NCBI GenBank assembly: GCA_012861695.1
Contig: JAAOOA010000320.1
Coordinates: 1,490,736 to 1,554,735, forward strand
DNA length: 64,000 bases
Reading direction: 5' to 3'
Origin: Trematomus loennbergii
Lineage: Eukaryota; Chordata; Actinopteri; Perciformes; Nototheniidae
Shown here piece by piece: positions 11,518-25,984 of this stretch (positions are counted from its first letter, which is position 1; the number at the start of each line of letters is the position of its first letter). The notes below the pieces were generated by a model, which ran no database searches, had not been told where the DNA came from, and was given only the letters and a program-made list of their open reading frames with translations. Position numbers and translations under genes: made by a program.

Positions 11518-13001
11518 AGAGGTACAAATTGTTAAACACAGACTTTTGCATCATTTACTGGAATACTTACAAACTAGTAAATAAGGCCAACTCACTCCCT
11601 GCATCCACTCCAGTTCCTTGGTAACAGAAGGTATGTTCATAAATATATCCAGATGACATCTTCGACCGAACACTTGGCCACGTTGATCTTTGCACATAGG
11701 AGATTTGCTGACTCCGTCGATACTAGATGAGAATATCAAAAGGTGCGTTTTACTACATTTTCTACTGACCATGTACATTCAAAGAAATGTTACTTTATTG
11801 GATACATAATAATATAATAATAATAATAATAATAATACAATATTTTATTTGTAAACCACCTGTCATTGCTAAAAGTAATCACAAAGTGCTACAAGGGGCA
11901 TAAAATACACACTTAAAAACACAAGTTTAATAAAAGGCTTTTTTTTAAGAAAGGATTTAGGCCCTTCTTAAAGGAGCCAGTGGCCTGGAACAGCTGGAAC
12001 AAACTACTCTCCCTAATCGGCTGCATCTCAACAATTACAATGAAAATCCCAACAGAAAGAAACCTATGTTCCATGACCTGTGAACCTGGTTCTCCTCTCA
12101 GAACTCAATATTCAATACAAAGGAAAAAAGTCAAGAATCAAACTACACTTGTTACAACATAACATTTTTGTATTTTTTTTTCTTATGTTGGTTGTAAATA
12201 CTCAATGTTTTATAAATATTTAAAATATGATAATGCAAAGTTTAAAAAATGTTTAACAAACGTATAACTTAAAAAGTAATTCAGTTCTCACCTTTGGTAT
12301 TGTTGATGTCTGTCGTTGTGTTTGTATGACCTGCAATCTGAACTCTGAAATACAAGAAAAAGACGTAACATTCATAAAAAGATGTCAGGGGTTTATCTCA
12401 GTTTGAGTTCCTTAGGAGTTTACTTTCGACTTATTTAAGATCACAACTCACATTTGGGGAGGAGGTTTGCTCCAGTCAGGAAGTGTTGCAGGTTTCAATC
12501 CCGACGACGCAGGTAACTTCAGCATCGCGATGTCATGGGGCAAACCGTTGCTTCCATTCTCTCTTTCAATATCATTGATATTGATATAAACTGGGTTTGT
12601 TTCGCATCTCGATTCTCACCTAGAAATGCTTTCACGCTTATCGTCCTGCAAATAATTAAGTTGAAAGAGTGACATCAATAATGACTGCAAATGCATCAGA
12701 GTGTAATGGTTTGGGTTATTTAACATGAAGACATGATATTTTATGTTATTTCAATGTTTGTTTCAATTAATTATTTTTCAGATTTAATGTATCTACGTAT
12801 TTTAAGTAAATCTTTCTCACCCCCTTCACACAGTGAGCTGCAGTCAGAATCCAATCCTTATCGATCAGAGTTCCACCACACAGGTAGTCTTTGTCCCATC
12901 ACTTCGTATCAGCTTCACATGGTACAGACGTTCAGTAGCAGCACATTTGTACCTCCGTAGGATTCTCTTCTGCAGATCCACCACTCTGCCCACTGTCACA
13001 C
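11264..13001 (-). pseudogene. Trypsin-like serine protease A2, multiply frameshifted
   Basis: Exons aligned to A1: exon 2 12,821-13,001, exon 3 12,452-12,645, exon 4 12,292-12,344, exon 5 11,596-11,722, exon 6 about 11,264-11,438. Exon 2 keeps VTVGRVVDLQKR and ERLYHVKLI, but the IxGG activation site and the stretch up to His57 are out of frame. Exon 3 encodes HDIAMLKLP only after a frameshift. Exon 5 has a stop at about two thirds. Exon 6 starts GDSGGG and then shifts frame. There is no exon 1 upstream before A3. Five of five exons have consensus splice boundaries, so it descends from a working gene. It is absent from unit 2, so it was either gained in unit 1 or deleted from unit 2. Confidence 0.8.
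11441..11521. repeat. (GA)n / (CT)n at the A2 exon 6 acceptor
   Basis: Same position as in A1: directly before the cag of the Ser195 exon, slightly interrupted at both ends. Confidence 0.9.
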
Positions 13002-14340
13002 CTGAAAGAGAAAACCCACCACCAGGAGACAGTGGTTGTTGTAGAGAGGGTTGGGAGGGTCAGTTACGTGATAAGGAAATGTAATGAGTAACTGGATCTG
13101 AGTATCAAAATATAAAAGTAATGTAACCTGATTACTTTCTGTTACTTTTGGATTACCTCAATATCAAATGCAGTGCAAATGAATAGAAGATAAATAATAT
13201 ATCAATAAGATGTTTTTTTATTTAAGTGTATTACAGTAAGACAACAGAAGAATGTGTCCTAAGAAAAGAAGACACCAAGATATTTAGGATCAGAAATGAT
13301 TGATTCTATAGGAAAACCTGCCTTTCATTCAGCATACTCAGTAGCCTATACACCAACACTGAAACACACAGTTAAGCTCACACACACTATTTTATGAACA
13401 TATAGGTTCACCTGCTGAATTAAAAAAAGAACAAAGGAAGCAAAGAAAGTGAAAACCATGAAGCAGATTCAGGCATAATATATATATATATAGATTCACA
13501 CTTAAAGTATTAGAGAACAGAACAGTTTACAGAGAACAGAGAACAGCTGATCTTTCACAACAAACACTAAATGCTCTAACTACAGTTAATGTATTAAGAG
13601 CATCTTCAGTATTGTAAACACATCAGGTGTCCTCCTACTGACATGCAGCAGATATACAGAACTTCAGTTTACATTAAAGGCTAAGCCTACAGGATAGAGA
13701 GTAGTTTACTAATGCTGATTTAGTGAGTACATGACTTCAAAGCAAACACAGTACACAGTATTTGTGTTTAATCAGGTGTTCACAGCGTTTAAAGAAATAT
13801 ATTGTAAAACAGAAGAATGAACGTTTTCTAAACTAAAACCAAAAAGCACTCGTTTCGAGGTGATGAGAGTGAGTGAAGCAATGTGTGAGTATGAGTTTAG
13901 TAACTTGTGTTCTTTATTGTAAATGTATTGTAACATTATAAACCTGTTGTGTTCATGTTCCAGTAGGGGAATAGAGTCACCCCTTTCTTTGTTCACTGTT
14001 TCCATAATCCTGTTCAATGTAATCCATCACTCCCTAAGCTTGATCGGAGAGGACGACCTTCTCCCTCTTCAGAACGTTTACATACACGGTGAACATGTGG
14101 CAACACAAGTGGTCAGTATTCAAACAGTTCAAACAGTTAATCATCTCAGGATCAACTCAGACTACGGACAACACCATCACAACTGGTGGCTTTGCAATAC
14201 GTAACACCTCTGTCTTTGAAGTAGGCTTCATTTGTGAAGGTCGGATAAACCAAGATGTGTACTTTAACTATATTTTGATGATAATACTTTTCTACTTTTA
14301 CTTGAGGAACATTTTGAATGCAGGACTTTTACTGTACAGA
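13002..14340. other. Upstream/intron 1 region of A2
   Basis: Close copy of 8,404-9,750. It includes the hAT-derived repeat and the same 93-codon ORF (13,923-14,204). No exon of a protease or other gene was recognised. Confidence 0.5.
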
Positions 14341-15052
14341 GTATTCTACACTCTGGTACTTCTACTTTTACTCAAGTACAAGATCTAAATACTTCTACTT
14401 TTACTCATGTACAATATCTGAGTACTTCTACTTTGACTCAAGTACAATATCTGAGTACTTCTACTTTTACTACAAGTACATATCTGAGTACTTCTACTTT
14501 TACAAGTACAATATCTGAGTACTTCTACTTTGACTAAGTACAAGATATGAGTACTTCTACTTTGACTCAAGTACAATATCTGAGTACTTCTACTTCTACA
14601 AGTACAAGATCTGAGTATTTCTACTTTTACTCAAGTACAAGATCTGAGTACTTCTACTTTACTACAAGTACAAGATCTGAGTACTTCTACTTTTACTACA
14701 AGTACAAGATCTGAGTACTTCTACTTTTACTAAAGTACAAGATCTGAGTACTTCTACTTTTACTTCAAGTACAAGATCTGAGTACTTCTACTTTTACTAC
14801 AAGTACAAGATCTGAGTACTTCTACTTTTACTAAAGTACAAGATCTGAGTACTTCTACTTTTACTTCAAGTACAAGATCTGAGTACTTCTACTTTTACTA
14901 CAATACAAGATCTGAGTACTTCTACTTTTACTACAAGTACAAGATCGGAGTACTTCTACTTTTACTCATGTACAAGATCTGAGTACTTCTACTTTGACTA
15001 AAGTACAAGATCTGAGTACTTCTACTTTTACTACAAGTACAAGATCGGAAAT
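14340..15052. repeat. Degenerate version of the 33-bp minisatellite, ~20 units
   Basis: The same AGATCTGAGTACTTCTAC unit as at 9,755-10,345, but with frequent variants such as 'actacaag', 'actaaag' and 'acttcaag' and unit lengths of 32-35 bp. The contrast with the homogeneous array next to A1 is clear. Confidence 0.93.
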
Positions 15053-15180
15053 GCAAATGGAAATAAATATCTGTGTAGCCAATGGGGTTTTGTGGATACA
15101 TTTGTAAAAAGACTAGGGCACCCTGAATACATCCTGACAAGAGAAGCAGACTGCTGTAAAATAGTTACCTCATTCATTAG
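15053..15180 (+). promoter_or_regulatory. Second orphan promoter relic
   Basis: A shorter, decayed copy of the relic at 10,485-10,645. It keeps 'ctgtgtagccaatggggtt' and the following 'agactagggcaccctgaatacatcctgac'. No gene follows in plus orientation. Confidence 0.5.
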
Positions 15181-15804
15181 TAACATAAAGCACTATGATC
15201 AATATTAAAACGAGCTGCCCCCACATGGACACAAACTGTTACTGCAGGCTCAAAGATATTGGTTAGTGGAATTGTGCAGATGCTGTATTTATAAAAACAC
15301 AAACAATCAGTGAAATATTGATTTTGACTCTTTATTTTACTTAAATGACAACATTAAACAAGAAGTTGATTTTGTGGGAAACAAGAATTACATGCATTAC
15401 TTCAGATTGAGCTAACAGAGAATGAGAACAGGGTGTTCAAAAGAACACAGACTTTATATTTGTCATTAAATACAATCTGCATGATATTATTCAATTTCTG
15501 TTGACTGTATAAAAGGGTTATATTTTACAATTGAGATCCACATTTAAAATCAAAAAGGATCATAACAATAGTTTGAATGCAAGAATGTGTAAACTTACAT
15601 TTATATCTCAGACTACCTTCTGAAATAACAGTCATAAAAATCACAATTGTTTGTTTGTCATAAAGGAAATTACTATTAATAGTTAATCTTTAATGTAAAC
15701 CAATCAGTAGTAAATGTATCACCTGCAAATTTAGAGTCAATCAACATTTTTCTTCTTCATGTGTTAGTCTGTCAAACGACAGGACATCTAGGGTTAAACA
15801 CATG

Positions 15805-16773
<969 letters not shown>

Positions 16774-16940
16774 CTCTGCCAGAGTCTGCCCTCCTGGTGC
16801 CACAGTGGAGCTTTTTAAACCTCTTCACACTGTCCTGTTGGCCTTCCAGCCACCAATCACCTCAGGAAGATTTATCCACACAACCCCATTGGCTGCACAG
16901 ATGGGCCCATTTGCACATTTCTGATCACTTATCAAATGAT
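16774..16940 (-). promoter_or_regulatory. Promoter of A3 (possibly shared by A1-A3)
   Basis: The gene strand shows a CCAAT box (complement at 16,888-16,892) and a TATA-like TTTAAAAAG about 40 nt before the ATG. A further upstream 'caaatgggcccatctgtg' is conserved in all exon 1 copies. Spacing and sequence are nearly identical at B, A1', B', C and C'. Confidence 0.65.
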
Positions 16941-17035
16941 CCTGCCCTATGGCTGGAAAATGGATCAAATATACAAGAACTGTGTTCATTGTGTCTTCAA
17001 TTAGATACGTATTATTTAATGATATGATTAAAATA

Positions 17036-17290
17036 CTCAGAATCAGAATCAGAATACCTTTATTTGTCCCACAGAGGGGAAATGTACATTTGTTACAGCA
17101 GAAAAGAGCCAAAGACAGCTTAATGTTAACTTAGAAGCATAACAAAATATGAAGGATTTAAAAAAAAAAGAAATTACAGAATTAACAAAATACACATCCT
17201 GTAATAAATTGGAAGATATAGCGGCCAGGTATATATCGCACAGTTATTAAGGGCAAATATATATATATTGCACATAATTTGTATTCACAG
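17036..17290 (-). mobile_element. LINE 3' tail insertion upstream of A3
   Basis: On the minus strand it ends in '...gtgggacaaataaagg' followed by (ATTCTG)n, a common fish LINE end. It interrupts promoter-flank sequence that is continuous upstream of B. The same insertion is at 41,146-41,400, so it predates the segmental duplication. Confidence 0.7.
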
Positions 17291-17488
17291 TAATACATAC
17301 TTGTAGTAAGAGTTGGCCTTAAGTTGACGTTTTGACTCCATTTGAAGCAATGAGGTGAACATGTTACTGTATATCTGTAGGTGACTGCATTCACTCGGCA
17401 TGTGGCACCTTTAAACCTCTCAGAGATCAGTTCCTTCCTTCAAACAAAGGGAATAATAACCATTTACTGTGGGCTTTTGGGTTGCAAA

Positions 17489-17514
17489 GGTGGGTTTGTG
17501 TGTGTGTGTGTGTG

Positions 17515-17576
<62 letters not shown>

Positions 17577-17760
17577 GGTGTGTGCTGTAATGCGGGATTT
17601 ATTTATTTTTATCTTTAGTTAGTATCGAAGAAAAGGTGGTCCTCACTCCGATGGACCTCACATCGGTACATTTACAGGAATACATGTGTGGGTGCCTGTG
17701 TGTGTGTCTGTGTGTTGTGTGTGTATGTGTATTGTGTGTGTGTATGTGTGTTGTGTAACC
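17489..17760. repeat. Two (TG)n tracts with unknown ~100-bp spacer
   Basis: TG tracts at about 17,489-17,585 and 17,695-17,757. Between them lies a segment with 'ggtggtcctcactccgatgg'. A similar 'ggtggtcctca' core adjoins TG/CA tracts at 24,320, 25,010 (inverted), 45,658, 53,321 and 54,030 (inverted). Confidence 0.85.
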
Positions 17761-17973
17761 CTACTTCAAGAGACCAGAACCAGGTGACCAGCATGCTTTC
17801 ATATAGTGACTGATTACCTGATGCTGATTGGCTGTCTGGTCTCCGGTGAGTCACTCCCATCTCTCCAGCAGCCGGCGCTCTAACCACACCTGAACGCCAC
17901 ACTCAGATAGATGCTGCTGTGTAGTTGTAGAGTAGATGTGTTGAGATTACTCCAGAAACACACAACCCTTTCA

Positions 17974-18103
17974 TCTTCTTCTTCTTCTTCTTCTTCTTCT
18001 TCTCTTCTTCTTCTTCTTCTTCTTCTTCTTCTTTTTCTTCTTCTTCTTCTTCTTCTTCTCTTCTTCTTCTTCTTCTTCTTCTTCTTCTTCTTCTTCTTCT
18101 TCA
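17974..18103. repeat. (TTC)n microsatellite, ~130 bp
   Basis: Pure TTC apart from three short slips. The equivalent tract in unit 2 (47,029-47,069) is only about 40 bp, so the repeat expanded or contracted after duplication. Confidence 0.96.
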
Positions 18104-19799
18104 GGTTTTACAGTTGTTGACATCCAGTTTAATGGTGCCTCTCCGCCACCTTTCTGTTCTGGATCAGATAATACTTAAAGTCCTCATTCTAAACCCCTCA
18201 CAATAAAATGAGAAAATACATTTATGAAACAACAAAAGAAACCCAAGAAAGCCTACTCAAATCATATGAAAAATAAATTGTATTTATGTATTTATTTGAA
18301 CAAAGACCTTACATACAAATACAATAATCTCAGAAAAGACGACGAGATGATTTATGGCAGATTATAGCTAATATCTCATTTCCATCTGAAGTCCTGAGGC
18401 AGGTATAACAATCAACAAACACTCAAAAACATTGCATAATCTCTATCAAACAAACAATTATTAAAAGAAAAAGGATTAAAGTAGGCTACAGGTCAATAAA
18501 ATAGTACATAGTACAGTTAAAATATAATATTACAATACAATTAAAATGGACAAAAAGGTTGCTTAATGTAATTTGTTTTGCACCATGAGAGAAAGAGTGA
18601 AGTCAATACATATAATAAGCTCAGCTGGAAGACAATTCCAATGTTCGATGCTTAAATGAAAATGAAAATGCCTCGGTATATCGAGGGACGGTTATATCTG
18701 CGTTTAGTGCAGATCTCGAGTTTCTGCAACTCTGCTCAAGGCGGAGCTGTAAGAAGCTCCTCAATGGTGGTGTTATAGCATTGTTAATGATCCTGAATAC
18801 CAAACGAACTCTTGAAAGCTAAATTAATTTATCAAACGTAAAATAACAATGCCCTAACTCTCTTTAAAGTGACATCCTGTATTCCTAACTCCTTCAAATA
18901 ATTCCTCACCATCTCCTCTGTGTTTCACACTTTTCTATATCTCAGTACTACGTGTTCTTCTGATTCCTCCTCCTGACATTCCTCACACAACCGGTCTGGT
19001 GTTTCCTATTAATTTCACACAACGCTTTGCTCAAACTCTGCAGTTTAACCCGGAAACATGTCCAGAGTCAGTAACATCCTTCTTTCACAACCTTCAGCTG
19101 TACATGGAAGCTGCTAGAAAGGCTGCAGCCCAACAGTTTGTTTGTGGTGGAAACAGTGAACATCTGTCTGTCTATGGCCACTCTGCATCTGACACCCCCC
19201 ATGGACAAAAACTGTTACTGCAGGTTCAAAGATATTGATTAGTTGAATTGAGCAGAAATGTGTCATGTGACGCTGTATTCATAAACAAACAAACAATCAG
19301 TGAAATATTGATTTTGACTCTTTCTTTTATTTTAAATGACAACATTAAACAAGAAGTTGATTTTGTGGGAAACATAGAATGACATGCATTACTTCAGATT
19401 GAGCTAACAGAGAATGAGATCAGCATGCTCAAAAGAAAAACAGATTATATTATTATATTATATATTTGGTCATTTGTTGTCTCAAAAATACAAACTCTGT
19501 ATAATATTGTGCAAATTATGTTGTATTTATAAAAGGTTATAATTTAGCAGAAGGGTTCCACATTTATATTCAACAAGGGGAAAAATATACATTTTTAATT
19601 TGTACCGTAACAAAAGTTTGCAGGCAAGAATGTTTAAACTAACATTTATAACTCAGACGCTACCTTCTAAAATGATCTTAAAGAGCTTTTCTAATAAGAG
19701 TTGAATATTTAATGTAAACCAACCAATTGTAAATGTATCATCAGCCAATTTAGAGTCAATCTTTTAATACATTGAAGGTCTGTTACATTACACGACCTC
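18104..19799. other. Spacer: LINE remnants and 3' flank of protease B
   Basis: On the minus strand 18,621-18,803 encodes VFRIINNAITPPLRSF and a following FSFKHRTLELSSS, resembling the region after the reverse transcriptase of LINEs. It recurs at about 47,607-47,790. The LINE zinc-knuckle remnant TGLCEECQEEE-like sequence follows at about 18,930-19,050. From about 19,200 the sequence is conserved protease 3' flank. Confidence 0.4.
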
Positions 19800-20012
19800 T
19801 CACCCAATTAAAACTTTAAAGCAAGAAAGACATTTCAATATACAGGATGGACATTTTGATGGTTTGGGAATACCGGTAGCCTTAAAGATCGCCTCTATGT
19901 ATTCACAGAGGTCCATAGCTGTTGATGGTTCGGTACAAGCCACTATAGGACCGCGAATATGCACACCGTAAATCATGCCGTTGTACATCACTCCTCCACC
20001 AGAGTCCCCCTG

Positions 20013-20043
<31 letters not shown>

Positions 20044-22218
20044 GAGAGGTAGAGAGAGAGAGAGAGAAGATATGTACAAGTTTAAACACAGACTTTTGCA
20101 TCATTTACTGGAATACTTATTTATAACAAACTAGTAAATAAGGCCAACTCACGCGTCTTGTACCAACTGTATTGCTTTGGTAACAGAAGACCTTTCCAGG
20201 ATCAGAGTAAGGGATTTCCCCGCACTGAACAGCTTCCGGGGCCACAGTTGACGACCATGGTCTCTGCACATTGGAGAGTTCTTGACAGGCCGTTTACTAG
20301 ATGACAAAATCAAAAGGTGTTATACTATATTTTCTACTGATCTTGTAAATTCAAAGAAATGTTAGTAAATAGAAATGAAAATTCATGTTTTTCCTATGTA
20401 CTGTATGTAAATATGTTTCAACAATGTTACCAACTTCTCTGGACACATAATAATAATAATAATAAATACATTTCATTTGTAAGAATTCCAAATAATTGTT
20501 TTGTTTTGAGGAAAGGTTTTTAAACTACCAATCTCCTCAACAATTAAATTAAAATCCCAACATAATTTCTTATGTTGGTTGTAAATACTCAATGTTTTAT
20601 AAATATGTTAAAATATCATAATGCAAAGTTTAAAAAAATGTTAATAAACTATAACTTAAAAATATTTTAGTGTGCATTATTTATTGTAAAAAAAAAAATT
20701 CATCTCACCATCTGTATTAGCATCGTTTCTCTCTGTGGCTGCGTGGCCTGCAATCTGAACCATGTTACCGCTGAAATACAAGAAAAATAATTAACATTCA
20801 TAAAAAGATGTCAGGGGTTTATCTCAGTTTGAGTTCCTTAGGAGTTTCACTTTCTGACTTATTTAAGATCACAACTCACTTGACAGGACGTTTGTCACAT
20901 TGAGGAAGTTTACAGTTTGAAAACCCGTCGCAGGCTTAGGTAACTTCAGCAGCGCGATGTCATGGGTCACACTGTTGTCTTTATATCTTAGAATTTCCGC
21001 GATATTGATATCAACTCGGTTTGTTTCGCCATCTGGATTCACACGTAGAAATGCTGTCACGCTTATCAAGCTGCAAATAATTAAAGTTGAAAGAGTGACA
21101 TCAATAAATGACTGCAAATGCATCAGAGTGTAATGGTTTGGGTTATTTAACATGAAGACATGCTATTTTATGTTATTTATACGTTTGTTTCAATTCATTA
21201 TTTTTCAGATTGAATGTATCTACGTATTTTAAGTAAATCTTCTCACCCCACTTCTGGCACACAGTGACCTGCAGTCAGAATCCAATCCTTATGGATCAGA
21301 GTTCCACCACACAGGTCGTCCACACCCCAATATTTGGTATCAGCTTCACATGGTACAGACGGTCAGTAGGAGCACATTGTACACCTCCGACGATTCTCTT
21401 CTGCAGATCCACCACTCTGCCCACTGTCACACCTGAAAGAGAAAACCCACCACCAGGAGACTGAAAGTTAAACACAGTGGTTGTTGTAGAGAGGGTTGGG
21501 AGGGTCAGTTACGTGACAAAGAAATGTAATCAGTAACTTTATCTGAGTCTCAAAGTATAAAAGTAATGTAACCTGATTACATTCTGTTATTTTGGATAAC
21601 CTCAATATCAAATGCAGTGCAAAATAATACAAGAGAAAATAAATATCAATAAGATGTTTTTTACTAAAGTGTATTATGTAAGAAAACAGAAGAATGTGTC
21701 CTTAGAAAAGAAGAAAAGAAGATATTTACGATCAGAAATGATTGATTCAGCATATTCAGTAGCATATACACGAACAATGAAACACACAGTTAAGCTCACA
21801 CACACTATTTTATGAACATATAGGTTCACCTGCTGAATTAAAAACAGAACAAAGAAGCAAAGAAAGTGAAAACCATGAAGCAGATTCAGGCAGTAGAAGT
21901 ATATATTCACACTGAAAGTATTAGCTACAGAACAGAACAGTTTACAGAGAACAGATAACATCTGATCCTTTACAACAAACACTAAATGAAATCTGATCTG
22001 GAATTCAGCTTCCAGGTTCCTGATGGGTTTCAGAAGAAGAGACAACAACACACTGGCTTTCTAAACTGTTTGAAATTCAACTCAACTCTAAATACTTAAC
22101 TCACCTAAGTGCTATCTCAGAGCATAAGAATGGTGAAAGTAGGCAGCAGAAGTCTGAGTAGAAGCTGATACTCACCGGCCAACAGCAAAAGGAGAAGACT
22201 TGTCATCATGCCTGCCAT
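19800..22218 (-). pseudogene. Trypsin-like serine protease B (unit 1), six exons, frameshifted
   Basis: Exon 1 22,176-22,218 (signal peptide), exon 2 21,247-21,432, exon 3 20,880-21,070, exon 4 20,709-20,770, exon 5 20,153-20,296, exon 6 19,800-20,009. All splice sites are consensus. Exon 2 has KR|IVGG, then a shift before the CGG...His57 stretch. Exon 3 encodes THDIALLKLP (Asp102) and loses one base after FQTVN. Exon 5 shifts into a stop at LL*. Exon 6 is intact with GDSGGGVMYNGMIYGVHIRG and a Cys-rich tail (CPSCILKCLSC). B' in unit 2 does not share these three lesions. It stands head to head with C. It is a pseudogene, unless the indels are assembly errors. Confidence 0.82.
20011..20070. 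repeat. (GA)n / (CT)n at the B exon 6 acceptor
   Basis: An interrupted GA tract immediately before the Ser195 exon, much shorter than in A1. B' has only about 20 bp here. Confidence 0.9.
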
Positions 22219-22390
22219 CTCTGCCAGAGTCTGCCCTCCTGGTGCCACAGTGGAGCTTTTTAAACCTCTTCACACTGTCCTGTTGGCCTTCCAGCCACCA
22301 ATCACCTCAGGAAGGTGTATCCACACAACCCCATTGGCTGCACAGATGGGCCCATTTGCACATTTCTGATCACTTATCAAATGATCCTGC
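22219..22390 (-). promoter_or_regulatory. Promoter of B
   Basis: CCAAT box complement at 22,333-22,337 and TTTAAAAAG at about 22,255-22,263, with the conserved 'caaatgggcccatctgtg' block between them and -170. It forms one arm of an inverted repeat with the C promoter. Confidence 0.65.
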
Positions 22391-22794
22391 CTAAGGGTGA
22401 AAAATGTATCAAAAATACAAGAACTGACATCATTGTGTCTTCAAGTTGATACGTATTATTTAAGTATAAAAATAAAATATTAGTAAGAGTTGGCCTTAAG
22501 TTGACGTTTTGACTGGAAGGAACTCCATTTGAAGCAATGAGGTGAACATGTTACTGTATATCTGTAGGTGACTGCATTCACTCTGCATTTGGCCCCTTTA
22601 AACCTCTCAGAGATCAGTTCCTTCCTTCAAACAAAGTGAATAATAACCATTTACTCTGGGCTTTTGGGTTGCAAAGGTACATGTGAAGTGAAGTAAAGTG
22701 AAGGAGTATCACTGGTTTATTGTGTTTTTTAAAACCACTATTTCTGAATTGCTTTATTTTAAGTAGAGAAGACTATGTATTCAATATGTAAAAT

Positions 22795-24320
22795 AGAATA
22801 GAAAGTCTTTATTGTGATTATACAAAGTATACAATTAGATTTTGTAGTGCAACCCTTTCACAGTGTGCATACGAAAACACATAGACAAGGGGGGAACTAA
22901 AAAGCAAGAAGCTATAAAAAGCTATAAGTGCATTAAAGAAGTGTTTAAAGTGCTAATGAGTTGGTTAATTATAATGATGTTGCCCTTAGGACTGCAGGTT
23001 GAACAGCCTGGGGGCTCAGGGGTAAAAACTGTTTTTCAGTCTGTTTGTCCGTGTTTTAAAACTCCTGTATCTCCTACCAGGAGGCAGGAGAGAGGCATCG
23101 GGAGCTGGAGAGGGCTTCCAGAGAGGGCAGACGATGGTTCTCTCCACCATTTGTATAACCCAAACAGCCAGCATACCACACCGAGATGCAGCATGTGGGC
23201 ACGCTCTCGGTGGTGGTCCGGTAGAAGGACACCAGCAGCTCTTCCTTCAGTCTGTTCTTCCGAAGCACCCTCAGGAAGAGAAGTCGCTGCTGGGCCTTCT
23301 TCACTGCTGCAGTGCTGTGTGCTGTCCAGCTGAGGCTCTCGGAGATATGGACCCCCAAGAACTTGAAGATGGAGACCCTCTCCACTCTGTCTATATATAG
23401 AAATGTATTTATTAGGATAAACCCCTTGAGAATCAGAAACAGGTTTATTACCAGGTAGGTTTACACATACGAGGAATTTGACTTGACGTCATGGTGCGTA
23501 CATACAAATAAAATATGAATTAAAACACAGGTAGGGAACTAGAAATATTATTAAAAATAATACAAAATATAATACAAATATAGTAAAATATAACAGTATG
23601 TAGATTGCAATGGAATGGAATGAAAAAAGGAATAAAATATGAATAGAAATCGGCAGTAATAAAAAAGACAAGAACAGAGAACAGATGCACCATCTCGTTT
23701 TCAAGGGGGTCCCGACAACAGCAACGTCTTACAGACATACATGAACAAAATAACAGAAAGCAAAGCATGACAAACCACGTACAGTCTGTTAAGTAACATT
23801 CATGAAGTAATACATACAATCATTACACTTTGATAGACTGTAGTGTCTAATGGATCAGTTCCATCAATAACAAGAGCAGAGCAGCTGAAAGTGAGATGAT
23901 GATGCTTCAACATACCCAATGATGACAGGGATCTGACAGCAGCAGCTCAAGTATTCCAGTCTGTTGGGGCTTTAAACATCAACGCTCTGCTGACAATACA
24001 TGTTTTCACAGAGGGGACGGAGAAATAAATCTGGACAGTGTCTAACTGATCATTTCACGAGTAAGGTACAAAATACTGCTTTAAATAAGAAAGTTAAGGG
24101 GGGGGGGGTTATGATCTGTTTCTGTAGTCAATGATGGGTTCTTTAGTTGAGGGACAGGTTGAGGGACAACTTCAGGACCTTCTCTGAACGCAGCGTCTTC
24201 GTCATGGATGAGACCGACCACAGTGTTGTCGTCGGCAAATGTAATAATGGAGTTGAGTGGTGGGAGTGCAGTTGTGTGTGTATAGTGTGTGTAGGAGAGG
24301 GTAAGGCAAGCCAAGAAAGG
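22795..24320 (-). mobile_element. LINE remnant (L2/Rex1-like) with RT FADD box and C-terminal domain, unit 1
   Basis: Read on the minus strand, about 24,235 encodes FADDNTVVGLI, the RT catalytic box (usually FADDTTVVGLI). 23,074-23,385 encodes the downstream ESFKFLGVHIS-type block: VSIFKFLGVHISESLSW, VKKAQQRLLFLRVLRKN and LLVSFYRTTTESV...CISVWYAGC. The 3' end lies near 22,795 with an AATAAA signal. The region between is interrupted by a second LINE tail (23,424-23,720 or beyond). It cannot be autonomous. The copy at 51,773-53,290 shows the same arrangement. Confidence 0.75.
23424..23720 (-). mobile_element. Second LINE-type 3' end nested in the LINE remnant
   Basis: The minus strand ends 'ggtaataaacctgtttctgattctcaa', a typical fish LINE terminus, and upstream has 'cccccttgaaaacgagatgg'. 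It separates the FADD box from the C-terminal block of the host LINE. Confidence 0.55.
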
Positions 24321-24370
24321 GTGGTCCTCAATCCCCCTGTGAATGTCTGGACCTCAGCTCTGTGAATTTA

Positions 24371-24373
<3 letters not shown>

Positions 24374-24433
<60 letters not shown>

Positions 24434-24435
24434 GG

Positions 24436-24482
<47 letters not shown>

Positions 24483-24489
24483 TGGTGTG

Positions 24490-24520
<31 letters not shown>

Positions 24521-24537
24521 TGTGTGTGTGTGTGTGG
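24374..24537. repeat. (TG)n microsatellite
   Basis: About 164 bp of TG with several single-base interruptions. It is mirrored by the CA tract at 25,071-25,258 on the same strand, so the two can pair. Confidence 0.97.
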
Positions 24538-25262
<725 letters not shown>

Positions 25263-25829
25263 CACCTCATAGTACTATAAGCCCTACACCAAGCTATCAC
25301 TTTTAAGATGACCTTCTTCCTTCAGTGCTATTTAACAATTTCTGATTTAAATCCAGTTATGTCCAGTTTCTTATAATAAAACTCTGAAAGTCAGTGAATC
25401 ATTTACATTTTCAAATGCCAAACATTTTTTTTTTAATGTCTTATCACATATCGGATAAATTGTCGTCTCTGCTTAAAATAAAGAAATTGCAGAAATAGTG
25501 GGTTTAAAAAAAACACAATAAACAAGTGATACTCAACCTTAACTTTACTTCACTTCACATGTACCTTTGCAACCCAAAAGCCCAGAGTAAATGGTTATTA
25601 TTCCCTTTGTTTGAAGGAAGAAACTGATCTCTAAGTGAATGCAGTCACCTACTGTACAGATATACAGTAACATGTTCACTTCATTGCTTCAAATGGAATT
25701 CCTTCCAGTCAAAATGTCAACTTAAACTAATATTTTCTTATTCTTTAATAAACACGTATCTACTTGAAGTCACAATGAGGTCAGTTCTTGTATTTTTATA
25801 ATATTTCAGTCATAGGGCAGGATCACCTG

Positions 25830-25984
25830 ATAAGTGATCAGAAATGTGTAAATGGGCCCATCTGTGCAGCCAATGGGGTTGTGTGGATAAACCTTCCTGA
25901 GGTGATTGGTGGAAGGCCAACAGGACAGTGTGAAGAGGTTTAGAAAGCTCCACTGTGGCACCAGGAAGGCAGACGTTGGCAGAG
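25830..25984 (+). promoter_or_regulatory. Promoter of C
   Basis: CCAAT box at 25,870-25,874 in 'gcagccaatggggttgtg' and a TATA-like 'gtttagaaag' about 45 nt before the ATG (other copies have 'gtttaaaaag'). It is homologous, in inverted orientation, to the B promoter. Confidence 0.6.
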
